Source: Fremontodendron californicum
Taxonomy: Eukaryota; Streptophyta; Magnoliopsida; Malvales; Malvaceae
Reading direction: 5' to 3'
Length of the DNA stretch: 64,000 nucleotides
Assembly: GCA_030761205.1 (NCBI GenBank)
Contig: JAULJL010000001.1
Location: 34,481,145-34,545,144, forward strand
Shown one piece after another: positions 34,308 through 44,889 of this stretch; within the stretch, counting starts at the first letter, position 1, and each line of letters opens with the position of its first letter. Below the pieces are notes generated by a model that saw only the letters and a list, made by a program, of their open reading frames with translations, did no database searches and was not told where the DNA came from. The position numbers and the translations under genes are program-made.

Positions 34308-35516
34308 TTACTCAGGATTGTTTCCCCTCCCCAAAGAGTCAAGCCCTTCAGTTCGGCTACGAACAATCCTATGGAACACCTCCCTAACCTGCTTTTCCAG
34401 CGGCTCTAAACCTTCCTTCATTGCATCAGAAACCTGCCCCAATTCCTTCACTCTCTGCCTAACCTCCCTTTCCTTCTCCTCACTCAACGGAAACTGCACA
34501 GAATCGGTCAATTCACCCAACAACCGCGAACACTTCTCCATCTGATAAATCTCCCTCAACAACCCACAAGCATTTTTCCTGTCCCTCTTCTTCGACTCCT
34601 CCAGAATCCTCTCGTGCAAAGAAAGTATTGGAGCAGCCCATGAAAATTGCCTGGGCACATAAAAATGAACTTGCAAACCCCGATCCTGACATGGAATTGC
34701 AGCCACCAACGCCCACATTACAAACAACAAAACACAACCCATTGTGTAAACAGGCATTGCAAGTCCATTGGTAGCTACAACCTCATTCCCTCGAGGCACA
34801 GCCAAGTTGTTCCCAATCGCCTGGAGCTGCCTAGCAGCAGACCAAGACCTCGAAACGCTCCAAGACAACGACCTGAAATGCCCCAAAGAACGATGGTGAT
34901 GATCCTTGGAGTGACTGCTGCTATTATTGTTTCTTCCAAAGGAACGATTCCTATGAGCCAAAGTTTGACCGGAATCTTTCTCATCAAGCATCCCAATTGC
35001 TAAATCTATCAACGCCTTTTTAGCGCGACGAAATTGCCCTTCTCCTATGGTTCTCTGATAACAATTATTATTAACATTATTATCACCCAAAGCGCAAAGC
35101 ACGATTTCTAGAAGCTTCTGCCATTGCTTGATCTGTTCAATTCCGTCGCGAATCGCATTACAAACATCAAGCGCCTTAACAGTACGTTCGTAAAAATCGG
35201 TAATCAAACGGTCCATGGGAGGTTTGGTCACTTGAGCTTTGTTGTTAAAAAGGATGACCCGAAACTCCTCTTGACAACAAAGGAAAACGTCGAGCAGTTT
35301 CCGAACCCACGGAAGACAAAGCAATTCATCGGAAGGTACAGAAGCTAAATCGTGAAACCGGTCAGCTACTTGCCTTTGGAACGACTCGAACTCATGCGAG
35401 GCCGATCCATCGTTCGGCGATTCCATCGCGTGTACCTGATCCCTCCTCAGGGATAATAACGAACGCCCGATATTTGTCAAAGGTGCCGAACTTCCTTGGT
35501 AATCCGTCGCGGGCAT
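34308..35516 (-). CDS. ROH1: ROH1-like / BYPASS-family (DUF793) protein, 402 aa, single exon
   Basis: The intact intronless frame starts MPATDYQGSSAPLTNIGRSL. I chose this Met (35516) because family members begin MPATDYQ; an upstream in-frame Met at 35531 would add five residues. Landmarks: ESFQRQVADRFHDLASV (about 45-60), LLCLPWVRKLLDVFLCCQEE (65-84), MDRLITDFYERTVKALDVCN (101-120), a Ser/His/Arg-rich linker (185-230), a hydrophobic, probably membrane, segment AMPVYTMGCVLLFVMWALVA (253-272), and a C-terminal coiled-coil-like region (about 340-390). Length and layout match plant ROH1/BPS1-like proteins. In Arabidopsis ROH1 binds an EXO70 exocyst subunit and acts in secretion such as seed-coat mucilage. 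Function here is inferred from family. It is the only complete host gene in the window. Confidence 0.92.
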   Translation of the reverse strand: MPATDYQGSSAPLTNIGRSLLSLRRDQVHAMESPNDGSASHEFESFQRQVADRFHDLASVPSDELLCLPWVRKLLDVFLCCQEEFRVILFNNKAQVTKPPMDRLITDFYERTVKALDVCNAIRDGIEQIKQWQKLLEIVLCALGDNNVNNNCYQRTIGEGQFRRAKKALIDLAIGMLDEKDSGQTLAHRNRSFGRNNNSSSHSKDHHHRSLGHFRSLSWSVSRSWSAARQLQAIGNNLAVPRGNEVVATNGLAMPVYTMGCVLLFVMWALVAAIPCQDRGLQVHFYVPRQFSWAAPILSLHERILEESKKRDRKNACGLLREIYQMEKCSRLLGELTDSVQFPLSEEKEREVRQRVKELGQVSDAMKEGLEPLEKQVREVFHRIVRSRTEGLDSLGRGNNPE

Positions 35517-36660
35517 TCTCACATCAAACAATGATAATAAAATTATAATGAATTTAAAAAATATATCAAATTTGGAATTTAATTTTAATTGGATCGAATA
35601 TTTAGGAGAGAAAATTTGGGAGAAATGCGACGATGAGAGAGAAATGAAGAAACCCTAATGAAAGCCTGAAAGGAGATGGGCATTTTATTGGGGATTTTTG
35701 GACCGCGTTTTATGGTAGTTGGGAAAAACAAAGAAAGTTCTAAACCGAGGAGGAGAGCTAAAAATAGACCGGTAATAGTCTATTCGTATCGTATTTATAT
35801 ATATATATATATATTGTGTAATAATTATGTTTAAAATATTTTATATTTATATAAATTTTAATATATTAATAATTTGTGTTTGATTTAGTTAATAAATGTT
35901 TTTAGATAATATATTATTTATAATAATAATATTATATTAAATAAAAATATTATTATATATGATAATTTTTAAAAAAATTTAGGACATTTTTTAGTAAAAT
36001 TTATTTATATTATATAAATTTTGAGTATATTATTTTTATATTTTAATTATTTTTTTCGTGTCATATTCAATATTATTGTATCAAGCTAAAAATAATAAAT
36101 ATATTATTGTTTTTAATTGTTTTTATTTTAATTAATTCTCAGATAAAAAAATTTAAAAAGTTTACATGCTGCGAACACGGAGTGGACACGTATGGTTAAA
36201 ATAAAATCTGAGATTTAAGTTGTGAGTAGATCACGGCCGTTGATCGGGAATATTGCTATCCATATTCCATTGGGCCCACAAGAGGTTTTTAATTTAACTT
36301 GAGTGATTTTGCTAGTGTTAACGAAAGAGAGGGTGACGGGGAGCTTTTGCCACGTGTGAAAATGACATTGGACCAAAGACGGAGTCAGTTGTACAGGTGG
36401 AGGGGATAGCTGGGTCTTCGTTGGCGCGTATGTAGAGGTGGAATTGGTCTGAGCTCTGATTCGTTCTTCTAGAAAAGAGAGAGAGAGAGAGCATGATGAC
36501 GTGTGTTGTTCTTTTAGCAAAAAGACGAAATTATCCCCTTTCAGTTTTTTTGGAAGTTTGCTTTTTTTTTTTTTTTTTCTCCTTTTTAGGTTAAGTTCAA
36601 CATAGAAATGCTGCTTATCAAAAAAAAAAAAAAAAAAACATAACATAAGAAATGCTTTTA
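35517..36660 (-). promoter_or_regulatory. Upstream region of the ROH1-like gene
   Basis: A TATA-rich run (35797-35815) lies about 285 bp before the ATG, and AAACCCTAA-type leader sequence is near 35650. Farther out are a G-box CACGTG (36351-36356), a TGGGCCC motif near 36270 (TCP/ribosomal-gene-type element) and a GA microsatellite (36476-36491), a possible BPC-factor site. A minus-strand frame over 36215-36646 has no domain and is more likely promoter sequence. All functional roles are inferred from motifs. Confidence 0.4.
36476..36491. repeat. (GA)8 microsatellite
   Basis: Uninterrupted GA units about 960 bp upstream of the ROH1-like start codon. Confidence 0.9.
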
Positions 36661-36919
36661 TGAAAAAGAAAAAATTGTCCTTATTTCTTTTTAACTTTTT
36701 CTTTTCTTATTTTTGTTCATTTTTGTTTTTCTAATATAATATATTGGATAGATGATTTATCTTTTCTTTGGCAACTTTTATACCTTCTAAAAAAAATATC
36801 TTCAAATTCAATGAGAGAAAAGAATTAAAGATTTTGGATCAGGGTTAATTGACAATTAAGTATAAGTATTAAGGGGATCGGGAGTTAGTTTGAGTATTTG
36901 TTTTTATTAGGAAGGAAAG

Positions 36920-38217
36920 AAAAAAAAATGAAAAAAATTTTGTTTGTTCGTGCCGTTTTTGTATTCGTGTTATTTTTTGTGTGTTCAAAATATTATAAAT
37001 CTATATAATTTTTACATGTTGATAATTCGTTTTATGTAGATTTTGACATGTTTGCATATTCGTGTCGTGTTCGTATTATTTTTTCGTCTGTTCAAAATAT
37101 TATAAGTTTATAAAATTTTTACATGTTAATAACTCATTTTATATAGATTTTGACACGTTCAGGTATTCGTTCGTGTTCATATTATTTTTCGTGTTTATGT
37201 TTTTTTTTTTTTTTGTTCAAAGTATTATAAATTTATATAAATTTTTACATGTTAATAATTCATTTTATGTAGATTTTGACACGTTCGTGTATTTGTATTG
37301 TGTTCATGTTATTTTCGTGTTGTGCCGTATTTTAATTATTTTTTCCATGTGTTCCTGTCGTACTTCAATTCATCCAAATATTTTGCATAGTTTGTCATGG
37401 TGATCCAATTTAGAGAAAATTTTGTGTGTTCGTGTCGTGTCTCCAAATATTTTGCATAGTTTGCTATGACGATCCAATTTAGAGAAAATTTTGTGTTCGT
37501 GTCGTATCTCAATTCATCTCATATATTTGCACATTTTGTTATAATGATACAATTTAGAGAAAAATGGTATGTCTGTAACATGTTCGTGTTATTTTATCAT
37601 GTGTTTAAAATATTATAAATTTATATAAATTTTTACATGTTAATAATTTGTTTTATGTAGATTTTGACACGTTCGTGTATTTGTATTGTGTTCATGCTTT
37701 TTTTTTTTTGTCGTGTTTTAATTATTTTTTTTCATGTTGTGTTCGAGTCATATAATCAATTTGTATCCGAAATTGTCAAGTCTAATTGGCACTATTCAAA
37801 TAACTCACAAATTTGTGTTACGCGTCATCATATTCGTGTTATTTTTCCTGTTATAATCGTATTCAATGTATTATATGTTTATATAAATTTTAACACGTTA
37901 ATAATTCGTTTTATGTAGACTTTGACACGTTCGTGTATTTGTATCGTGTTCATGTTATTTTTGTGTCATGTCGTGTTTTAATTATTTTTTCATGTTATGT
38001 TCGTATCATATAATTATGTTGTGTCTGAAATTACCAGATGTAATTGACCATATTCAAATAACTCTCAATTTTATATCAGGTGTCCTATAAAAATAAAAAT
38101 TATTATTTATCTAAATTATTATTTTTACTACTCTTGTTTTTTTTATTTTTCAAATTTATTATAAAATATTAATTCAAATTCGATAATATTTCGCAACGAA
38201 GCGCGGGCATTATCTAG
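36920..38217 (+). mobile_element. Helitron-like tract with CGTGTCGTGTT-rich repeats, copy 1
   Basis: TTTTGACACGTTCGTGTATT, TCGTGTTCATGTTATTTTTC and ATTATAAATTTATATAAATT blocks recur at least five times over 1.1 kb. The tract ends AACGAAGCGCGGGCATTATCTAGT: a short GC stem (CGC/GCG) about 10 nt before CTAG|T, as in Helitron 3' termini. The 5' end was not found, so the start is approximate. Related reverse-oriented copies are at 50550-51265 and 54211-54900. Confidence 0.5.
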
Positions 38218-38218
38218 T

Positions 38219-39090
38219 TACGACTAAATTCAAAGTCGAGCTGTGTCATATATATTGTAAATTTGTTTAAGGCAATTGCGAATAAAAAAAATTAAATAAT
38301 TGGTATAAGATAGAGTTGTCCATGAAATGGGTTGGGTTAGTTTAGATAGTTAAAAAACTTTGTTTGTTTAAGGTTCGATCCGTTGTGTTCAAAAAATTTG
38401 TTTTATTATTTTAAAATATATTAAAATTTTAAAATATATATTATTTTTATAATTAAATTTAAATAAAAATATTTTTTTATTAATTAACAATAGTCCAAAT
38501 CGGACTGACTCAGATCTAAAATATCATATCTCAAATCCAACTCTTGTACAAATCTAATATAAGGAGATCGTTACAAAATTAATATCTTTATCCAAATTCC
38601 CCTCTTGTATTTTATCATTCAAGTTAAAATCAAGTAACAAATACAAAGAAAAAAATAATTAAAATAAGATTCATGAACTTTTTATTTAAAAAAGAATAAA
38701 TTTAATTTAAAATTTTCATATTTAGCTTAAAAAACAACCCATTTCGTAATATTATCAATTTTAATATCCATCCCATCTTGTGTAAAAAATTTAATCAAAT
38801 CCACCACGAAATGCATTAATATCATCGTCCTTTATTTTATTTAAAATTATATGAAATAACACATTTGAATTGAACATTTCTATCCATTTTAGTATTCAAA
38901 ATAATCTTTCACATTAGTATTAATCAACAAAATTATTAATCTGAATATATCGAGTATAAAATCAATCAAAATATATTACTTTTATATATTTCGAACTCTT
39001 TTCAAGCAGAAAACCATCCTATCAAGACGAAACGGTGCAAAACCCGTTGGGTACGAGGTTTTTACCACTTTAAGATTACATAATTGAGGC
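38219..39090. other. AT-rich intergenic DNA left of the MULE
   Basis: No gene. A 38300-38545 block with AGTTGTCCATGAAATGGG at one side and CCAACTCTTGTAC at the other could be a decayed small transposon. The last 9 bp (39091-39099, ACATATATC) are the MULE target duplication. Confidence 0.35.
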
Positions 39091-39099
39091 ACATATATC

Positions 39100-39858
39100 G
39101 GCTTTTTTATACTAATATAGTCAAAAAAAAAAATTTAAACCCCAAATTACCTATACTTTTAGATTATTTCCCAAAATACGTTTGTTTTAAAATTAGCTGG
39201 GAAATCGCCACCCCCCATGGCGATTTCCCAGCATGAAAATATTGATTTTGGCTAAAAATACCAAGGGAAATCGCCATGGGGGGTGGCGATTTCCCTTGGT
39301 ATTTTTTACAAAATTTGATAAAAATACCAAGGGAAATCGCCACCCCCCATGGCGATTTCCCTTGGTATTTTTAACCAAATTTGTAAAAAGAATGAAGGGA
39401 AATCGCCATGGGGGGTGGCGATTTCCCTTCATGTAATTTTTTTTTTTTTTTAATAAATCAACAAATTTTAATTTTTTTTAATTTGTAAATTTTATTTTTT
39501 AAATTTAAAAATTATAAATTAAATTAAGTTTCTTATTAAATTTAAATATGGAAAATTTTATTTCTTATAAAAATGAAAAAAACAAAATAATATTTCTTCT
39601 TAAATTAAAAAAATCAAAAATTATATTTGTAAGTTTTGTTTAAATTTTAAAATTTTGTAAGTTTTAAAATTTTGTAAGTTTTGTTTTTTAATTTTAAATT
39701 TTATAAATTAAATTAAAATAATTTTTTATAATTAAAAAAAAAATTCGTAAGGTAAATTTTATTATTTAAAATTTATGAACAAATTTTTTTAAATTTTGTT
39801 AATTGATTTGTATTAGATAAAAACAAAAAACAAACAAAAAAAACTTGCATTACATTTT
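39100..39858. repeat. Left TIR of the MULE
   Basis: Inverted copy of 43524-44279. Contains four hairpins (39196-39432) followed by AT-rich sequence and ends at CTTGCATTACATTTT next to the transposase 3' end. Confidence 0.9.
39196..39432. repeat. Array of four alternating perfect hairpins in the left TIR
   Basis: Stems share GGGAAATCGCCA / TGGCGATTTCCC: 39196-39232 (15-bp arms), 39254-39306 (23-bp arms), 39320-39372 (23-bp arms), 39392-39432 (17-bp arms). Every loop is 7 nt and they alternate CCCCCCA, TGGGGGG, CCCCCCA, TGGGGGG. Each centre contains CCATGG. Because the array is palindromic, both strands are open, giving spurious GNRHGGWRFP-type frames. Confidence 0.92.
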
Positions 39859-39907
39859 CCCTTATAATCCAAAGTACATGATAAGTTGAGAAAAACATGT
39901 AATTCAT

Positions 39908-42653
39908 TTATTGTTGATGCGAAGTCTCCCCCAATGTGCCAAATCGTTGCGGACAATTTCGACGGTTATGACCTCCGTTTCTGCATAATCCACAACGTTT
40001 TGGTTGGCCTTTCTCCCTGAGGTCCATTTCATTACGAATACGACTTGATTTTGGCCGACCATGTGGATTTCTCCGCATTTCTTGATTGGGACACACTTCT
40101 AGACCATCATATTGAGGCCAGTAACCTTCATTTCCAACAGCTTCGAACTCATGTCTATAAACATTCAATATATTTTCCAGTTTATAGACTTTGTCCACAT
40201 ATTGCATGCAATCTACATGGACATGTGCACAGGCAGCAACTACATGTGAACAAGGGAACCTTTGTGCTTGAAACTTTCCACAATCACACCACATGTCACT
40301 GAGGTTGACTTTGTACTTCATTGCAGAAACACCCTCTTGTGGAGCAACTAACTCTTCAACCAGAAAAGATTGATTTGCTCGCGTAAAATTACGAACAATG
40401 TGGGAGTTAGCTTTCGTGCGATTTTCTTGCATAGCTTGTGTGACTGTTTCACAATATGTGTGCCCTCCCTCCATCATGGCAATTTGTTTGTTCCCCATCT
40501 TAACAAAAAGTGCAGCCAACCTATAATATGTTGATTGCACTAAAGCAGTAATGGGAAGATGACGCGTTCCCTTCAACACCGAATTGATAGATTCAGCTAG
40601 GTTGGTTGTCATATGGCCATAACGCCTTCCTTGATCATATGACTGCGCCCACTTCTCCTTGGGGATCCTATCAAGCCAGTTAGCCGCCTCTGCATTTTCT
40701 CCACGAAGATTGTCATACATGAAATGAAAATTTGGTCGCCTCAACTCGTATCCTAATAAATTTAAAAACAAAAAACTTTTGAATTTCAATATTATTTTAT
40801 ATGCTAAACGAAATATAAGAGATAAAATAACTATGATTTGATTCCATACCCATGTTAACAATTTGTCGACGCAATTCCTTATTGTTAAACTTTTTCATAA
40901 AGTTCGCTGCAATGTGTCGAATGCAGTACACTGAATATGCATGTGGAGGATTCCATCCACCATTGCGTCTAATCGCAGCTTTGATGGCTTCATGTCGATC
41001 AGACAGCAAGCAAATGCCAGGCTGTTTTGTCACGTGTCTGCGCAAGTTACTGAGAAAGAATGACCAAGCCTCTGTTGTCTCACCCTCCACAATGGCAAAG
41101 GCAATTGGCAGTATGTTTCGATTGCCATCTTGTGCAATAGCTAACAATAATGTGCCTTTGTATTTTCCATATAAGAAAGTACCGTCTATTTGCACAATTG
41201 GTTTACAATACGGATACCCTTCAATGCACGACTTAAATGTCCAAAATAGTCGATGGAATATTCTCTTACCTTGGACCAATCGATCACCGTGATATGCAGG
41301 TATCGTTTGCAATTCCACAATTGTACCAGGCACGAAATGTTGCATTGCACCTAACCATTTAGGTAGCTCATTGTACGATCTTTCCCAATCGCCAAATACT
41401 CGAACAATTGCCTTTTGCTTTGCTTGCCATGTTTTCTTGTAGGAGGTCATGTATCCATACCGGATTCGCATCTCAGCGATCAAAACTGAAACGGAAATCT
41501 CCGGATTTGCTTGGACCAATGACAAAATGCATGAGCAGATCATGTTACAATCTAACTTGCAATGATCTTGTGAAATCCTCGCCGATGTGCAAGTATGAGG
41601 CCCTTCATATTTTCTAATCTCCCATAGATGTTTCTTCTTCATAAAAGTTGCCCTTATTCTCCAATTACACCCATTCCCATACATTAAGCACTTGGCATAA
41701 TATTTCGTCGGCTCAGATTCAATTACTCTGTAATCTACAAAGTTTTTGATGTTATAGTGCTTGATAGCTGAAAGCACAGCCTCTTTCGTTGGGAATTGTA
41801 ACCCAACACACAGATCAAGTGCAGATGGATCAAATGTCAGAGGCGTAGCTAATGTATGAACATACTCTGGAAATTCCGGCACATGCATTGCCTCCAGATC
41901 CAGTGTATGCATATGGGATGCAGCCTGATATGGGGGAATATCTCGATGAGTGTTGATATCTCCATGAGTGTTGATCTCAGCAGGGACGACGTCTGGGTCA
42001 GAATCAGTATTGTCATCACTTGCGAATTCAGCATCCTCTTCTTGCTCACTAAATTCACCAACATCTTCACCATGGACTCCACGTGGACGAACAGGATCAA
42101 CACCAGCTGGCTCATCTTCGAGGGTAGTAGGAATTAGGGTTTGTGAGACTAATGAAGTCTGAAAAGTTGTAGCTTGAGATAAGGGCACGACTTCTTCTGT
42201 GGGAACGTCGTATGTAGTGTGAACATAGAACGACCCAGAATCATAATCTTCTATGGGAAAGTTTTCTGTTGTGCGAACATTTGAAGGGCCGCAATCATCG
42301 TCAACATCATCTATGTCAGCATATAACTCAAGGACACCAACATTTGCAAATGTCTCATGAGCATAAAACATGCATCTGACATCATCATCATCTTCAAGTG
42401 GAAATGTTCTATATCGGACACATCCTTCACCAATAGAAAGAGGATGCCTGTACTTAACCTCTGAAACTCTTTTTCTAGTTCCAGCTTTAATTTTTGTATG
42501 AATTTGCAGCTTCAGTTCCTCTAATGTGACGTCGTCTTCAACACGAAAACTTTTTGGACGTTCACAATCAAAGGTAGCACCTTCGTCAGTATTATGAATT
42601 TGGCCATTATAGTAGACCAATGCGATCACTCTATTGCTCATGTTGTGTAGCAA
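39908..42653 (-). CDS. MuDR-type MULE transposase, 882 aa, two exons
   Basis: Exon 1 is 42653-40850 and exon 2 is 40752-39908; the 97-bp intron has a GTATGG donor and an ATTTATTAG acceptor and splicing keeps frame (NM|GYELRRP). Domains: N-terminal PB1-like segment (about 5-112), acidic linker (115-225), MuDR DNA-binding domain (about 280-370, with CLMYGNGCNWRIRA), catalytic MULE domain (about 487-600: PIVQIDGTFLYGKYKGTLLL with Asp490, CLLSDRHEAIKAA with Asp552), SWIM zinc finger (757-771, CDCGKFQAQRFPCSH) and a C-terminal zinc knuckle (855-868, CGLCRNGGHNRRNC). It cuts and rejoins DNA at the TIRs. The start is the first Met; MSNRVIALVYYNGQ, four residues later, is an equally good start. No stop or frameshift is seen. 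Confidence 0.92.
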
Positions 42654-42890
42654 AAGAAAGAAGAAATATAGAAGGATGAGAATGAGAATGAGGAGGTTTT
42701 AGCACTCAGGAAAAATCTGATTGAAAAACTGTTGTATGGGGGTATTGTAAACCTTCATAAGTATTATGAATTTATAATGGTTCATTATGTTGTACCAGAT
42801 AACAAATCCCATCCTTTGACTATTTGACTGAAAAAGTTATAACTTATTCAATGCAAAATGTCATTGATAAATCCCATCATTTGTCTCATC
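42654..42890 (-). promoter_or_regulatory. 5' flank of the transposase gene
   Basis: About 240 bp between the transposase start and the tandem repeat, probably the leader and promoter. AG-rich just upstream of the ATG; no clear TATA box. Confidence 0.35.
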
Positions 42891-43523
42891 CATTGCAGAA
42901 AGAATCAAGTTCCAATATTTTCTCCAGCATTTGATGGACTGGAAAATAGCTGAAACCTGTCTAAAAACCTATATCATCAGTCTTATCCATTGCAGAAAGA
43001 ATCAAGTTCCAATATTTTCTCCAGCATTTGATGGACTGGAAAATAGCTGAAACCTGTCTAAAAACCTATATCATCAGTCTTATCCATTGCAGAAAGAATC
43101 AAGTTCCAATATTTTCTCCAGCATTTGATGGACTGGAAAATAGCTGAAACCTGTCTAAAAACCTATATCATCAGTCTTATCCATTGCAGAAAGAATCAAG
43201 TTCCAATATTTTCTCCAGCATTTGATGGACTGGAAAATAGCTGAAACCTGTCTAAAAACCTATATCATCAGTCTTATCCATTGCAGAAAGAATCAAGTTC
43301 CAATATTTTCTCCAGCATTTGATGGACTGGAAAATAGCTGAAACCTGTCTAAAAACCTATATCATCAGTCTTATCCATTGCAGAAAAAATCAAGTTCCAA
43401 TATTTTCTCCAGTATTTGATGGACTGGAAAATAGCTGAAACCTGTCTAAAAACCTATATCATCAGTCTTATCCATTGCAGAAAGAATCAAGTTCCAATAT
43501 TTTCTCCAGCATTTGATGGACAT
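42891..43523. repeat. 97-bp tandem repeat, about 6.5 copies, upstream of the MULE transposase
   Basis: Copies start CATTGCAGAAAGAATCAAG at 42891, 42988, 43085, 43182, 43279, 43376 and 43473 (last truncated at the TIR). Copies are nearly identical, with scattered changes such as GAAAAAATC in the sixth copy. The repeat lies between the transposase 5' flank and the right TIR, where promoter or enhancer sequence is expected. Confidence 0.95.
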
Positions 43524-44279
43524 GAAAATGTAATGCAAGTTTTTTTGTTTGTTTTTTGTTTTTATCTAATACAAATCAATTAACAAAATTTAAAAAAATT
43601 TGTTCATAAATTTTAAATAATAAAATTTACCTTACGAATTTTTTTTTAATTATAAAAAATTATTTTAATTTAATTTATAAAATTTAAAATTAAAAAACAA
43701 AACTTACAAAATTTTAAAACTTACAAAATTTTAAAATTTAAACAAAACTTACAAATATAATTTTTGATTTTTTTAATTTAAGAAGAAATATTATTTTGTT
43801 TTTTTCATTTTTATAAGAAATAAAATTTTCCATATTTAAATTTAATAAGAAACTTAATTTAATTTATAATTTTTAAATTTAAAAAATAAAATTTACAAAT
43901 TAAAAAAAATTAAAATTTGTTGATTTATTAAAAAAAAAAAAAATTACATGAAGGGAAATCGCCACCCCCCATGGCGATTTCCCTTCATTCTTTTTACAAA
44001 TTTGGTTAAAAATACCAAGGGAAATCGCCATGGGGGGTGGCGATTTCCCTTGGTATTTTTATCAAATTTTGAAAAAAATACCAAGGGAAATCGCCACCCC
44101 CCATGGCGATTTCCCTTGGTATTTTTAGCCAAAATCAATATTTTCATGCTGGGAAATCGCCATGGGGGTGGCGATTTCCCAGCTAATTTTAAAACAAGCG
44201 TATTTTGGGAAATAATCTAAAAGTATAGGTACTTTGGGGTTTAATTTTTTTTTTGGCTATATTAGTATAAAAAAACCCC
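43524..44279. repeat. Right TIR of the MULE with mirrored hairpin array
   Basis: Reverse complement of the left TIR. Hairpins recur in mirrored order at about 43948-43988, 44006-44060, 44074-44126 and 44150-44184; the outermost has a 6-nt loop (TGGGGG), one G fewer than its left partner. Confidence 0.9.
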
Positions 44280-44288
44280 ACATATATC

Positions 44289-44889
44289 CTAACATATTTA
44301 ATTATAGTTATTTTTCTTAAAAAGTTAACGATTATTTTTAAAAATAAAAATTTCATATGAAAAAACTCAATTAAATTTCGCCCTTCGTTTTTCTGGTACG
44401 TGCCTACTCATAAATGGAATATGTCAAAATCAAGTAGGGAAGTATGGACAGCCCCTGAAAGGGTTTGAAACTAGCCTTATTATAAATAAATTTGTCTAAG
44501 GGTCCGGTTACTCGCTCAAATTTAAAAGTTCGTCCGATATTTGAAAAGATTTAAATAAAAATATTAGGTTCGAAAACTAGAGTTGGATAAAAAAAAATGA
44601 AACCCGTTTAAAAAATAGACTGAACCTTGACTCCAACATTCAAGATTCGAGTCCAGCCCGACAAATTTTTTAATTATATAATATATTATATATTATTTTT
44701 ATTTATATCATATAAAAATTAAATATATAATATTATACTGTAAACATTAAAAATATATTAAGTTTTTCATGTTTAAGAACTTAATAAAAGAAAATGATAT
44801 AAAATTACTAAAAATTAAATAAAAATAACATGTTCTTTTAAAAAAAATTAGAAAAAAAATATCAACGGGTCTAAACGGATTTGGATTAT
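44289..44889. other. Intergenic DNA with half of a repeat split by the Athila-like insertion
   Basis: AT-rich without genes. From about 44490, GGTCCGGTTACTCGC, GAACCCGTTT-like and GTCCAGCCCGAC motifs resemble a diverged short repeat that resumes at 49964 (GGCCTGGGCAGGACTTG, TGACCCGGCTCATAAAC) on the other side of the LTR element. Confidence 0.4.

Larger units (their letters stand above)
39100..44279 (-). mobile_element. Autonomous-looking Mutator-like element (MULE), 5180 bp
   Basis: Perfect 9-bp target duplication ACATATATC at 39091-39099 and 44280-44288. TIRs of about 757 bp (39100-39858 and 43524-44279) are almost identical inverted copies, starting GGCTTTTTTATACTA on the left and GGGGTTTTTTTATACTA on the right. 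Between them lie an intact two-exon MuDR-type transposase (minus) and a 97-bp tandem repeat on its 5' side. Intact gene, long near-identical TIRs and an unmutated target duplication indicate a recent insertion that may still be mobile. Confidence 0.92.

Noticed and set aside
36215..36646. 143-codon minus-strand frame upstream of the ROH1-like gene
   Set aside because: The N-terminus is a translated homopolymer run and the rest overlaps promoter-type motifs (G-box, TGGGCCC, GA repeat); no family resemblance.
37062..37403. 113-codon plus-strand frame in the CGTGTCGTGTT tract
   Set aside because: A product of the repeat array; the same peptide pattern recurs with each repeat unit and has no domain.
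39193..39436. Open frames on both strands with GNRHGGWRFP / GNRHPPWRFP repeats
   Set aside because: They are translations of palindromic hairpins; both strands read the same because the DNA is self-complementary, and the mirrored TIR shows the same. No start context or conservation suggests coding.
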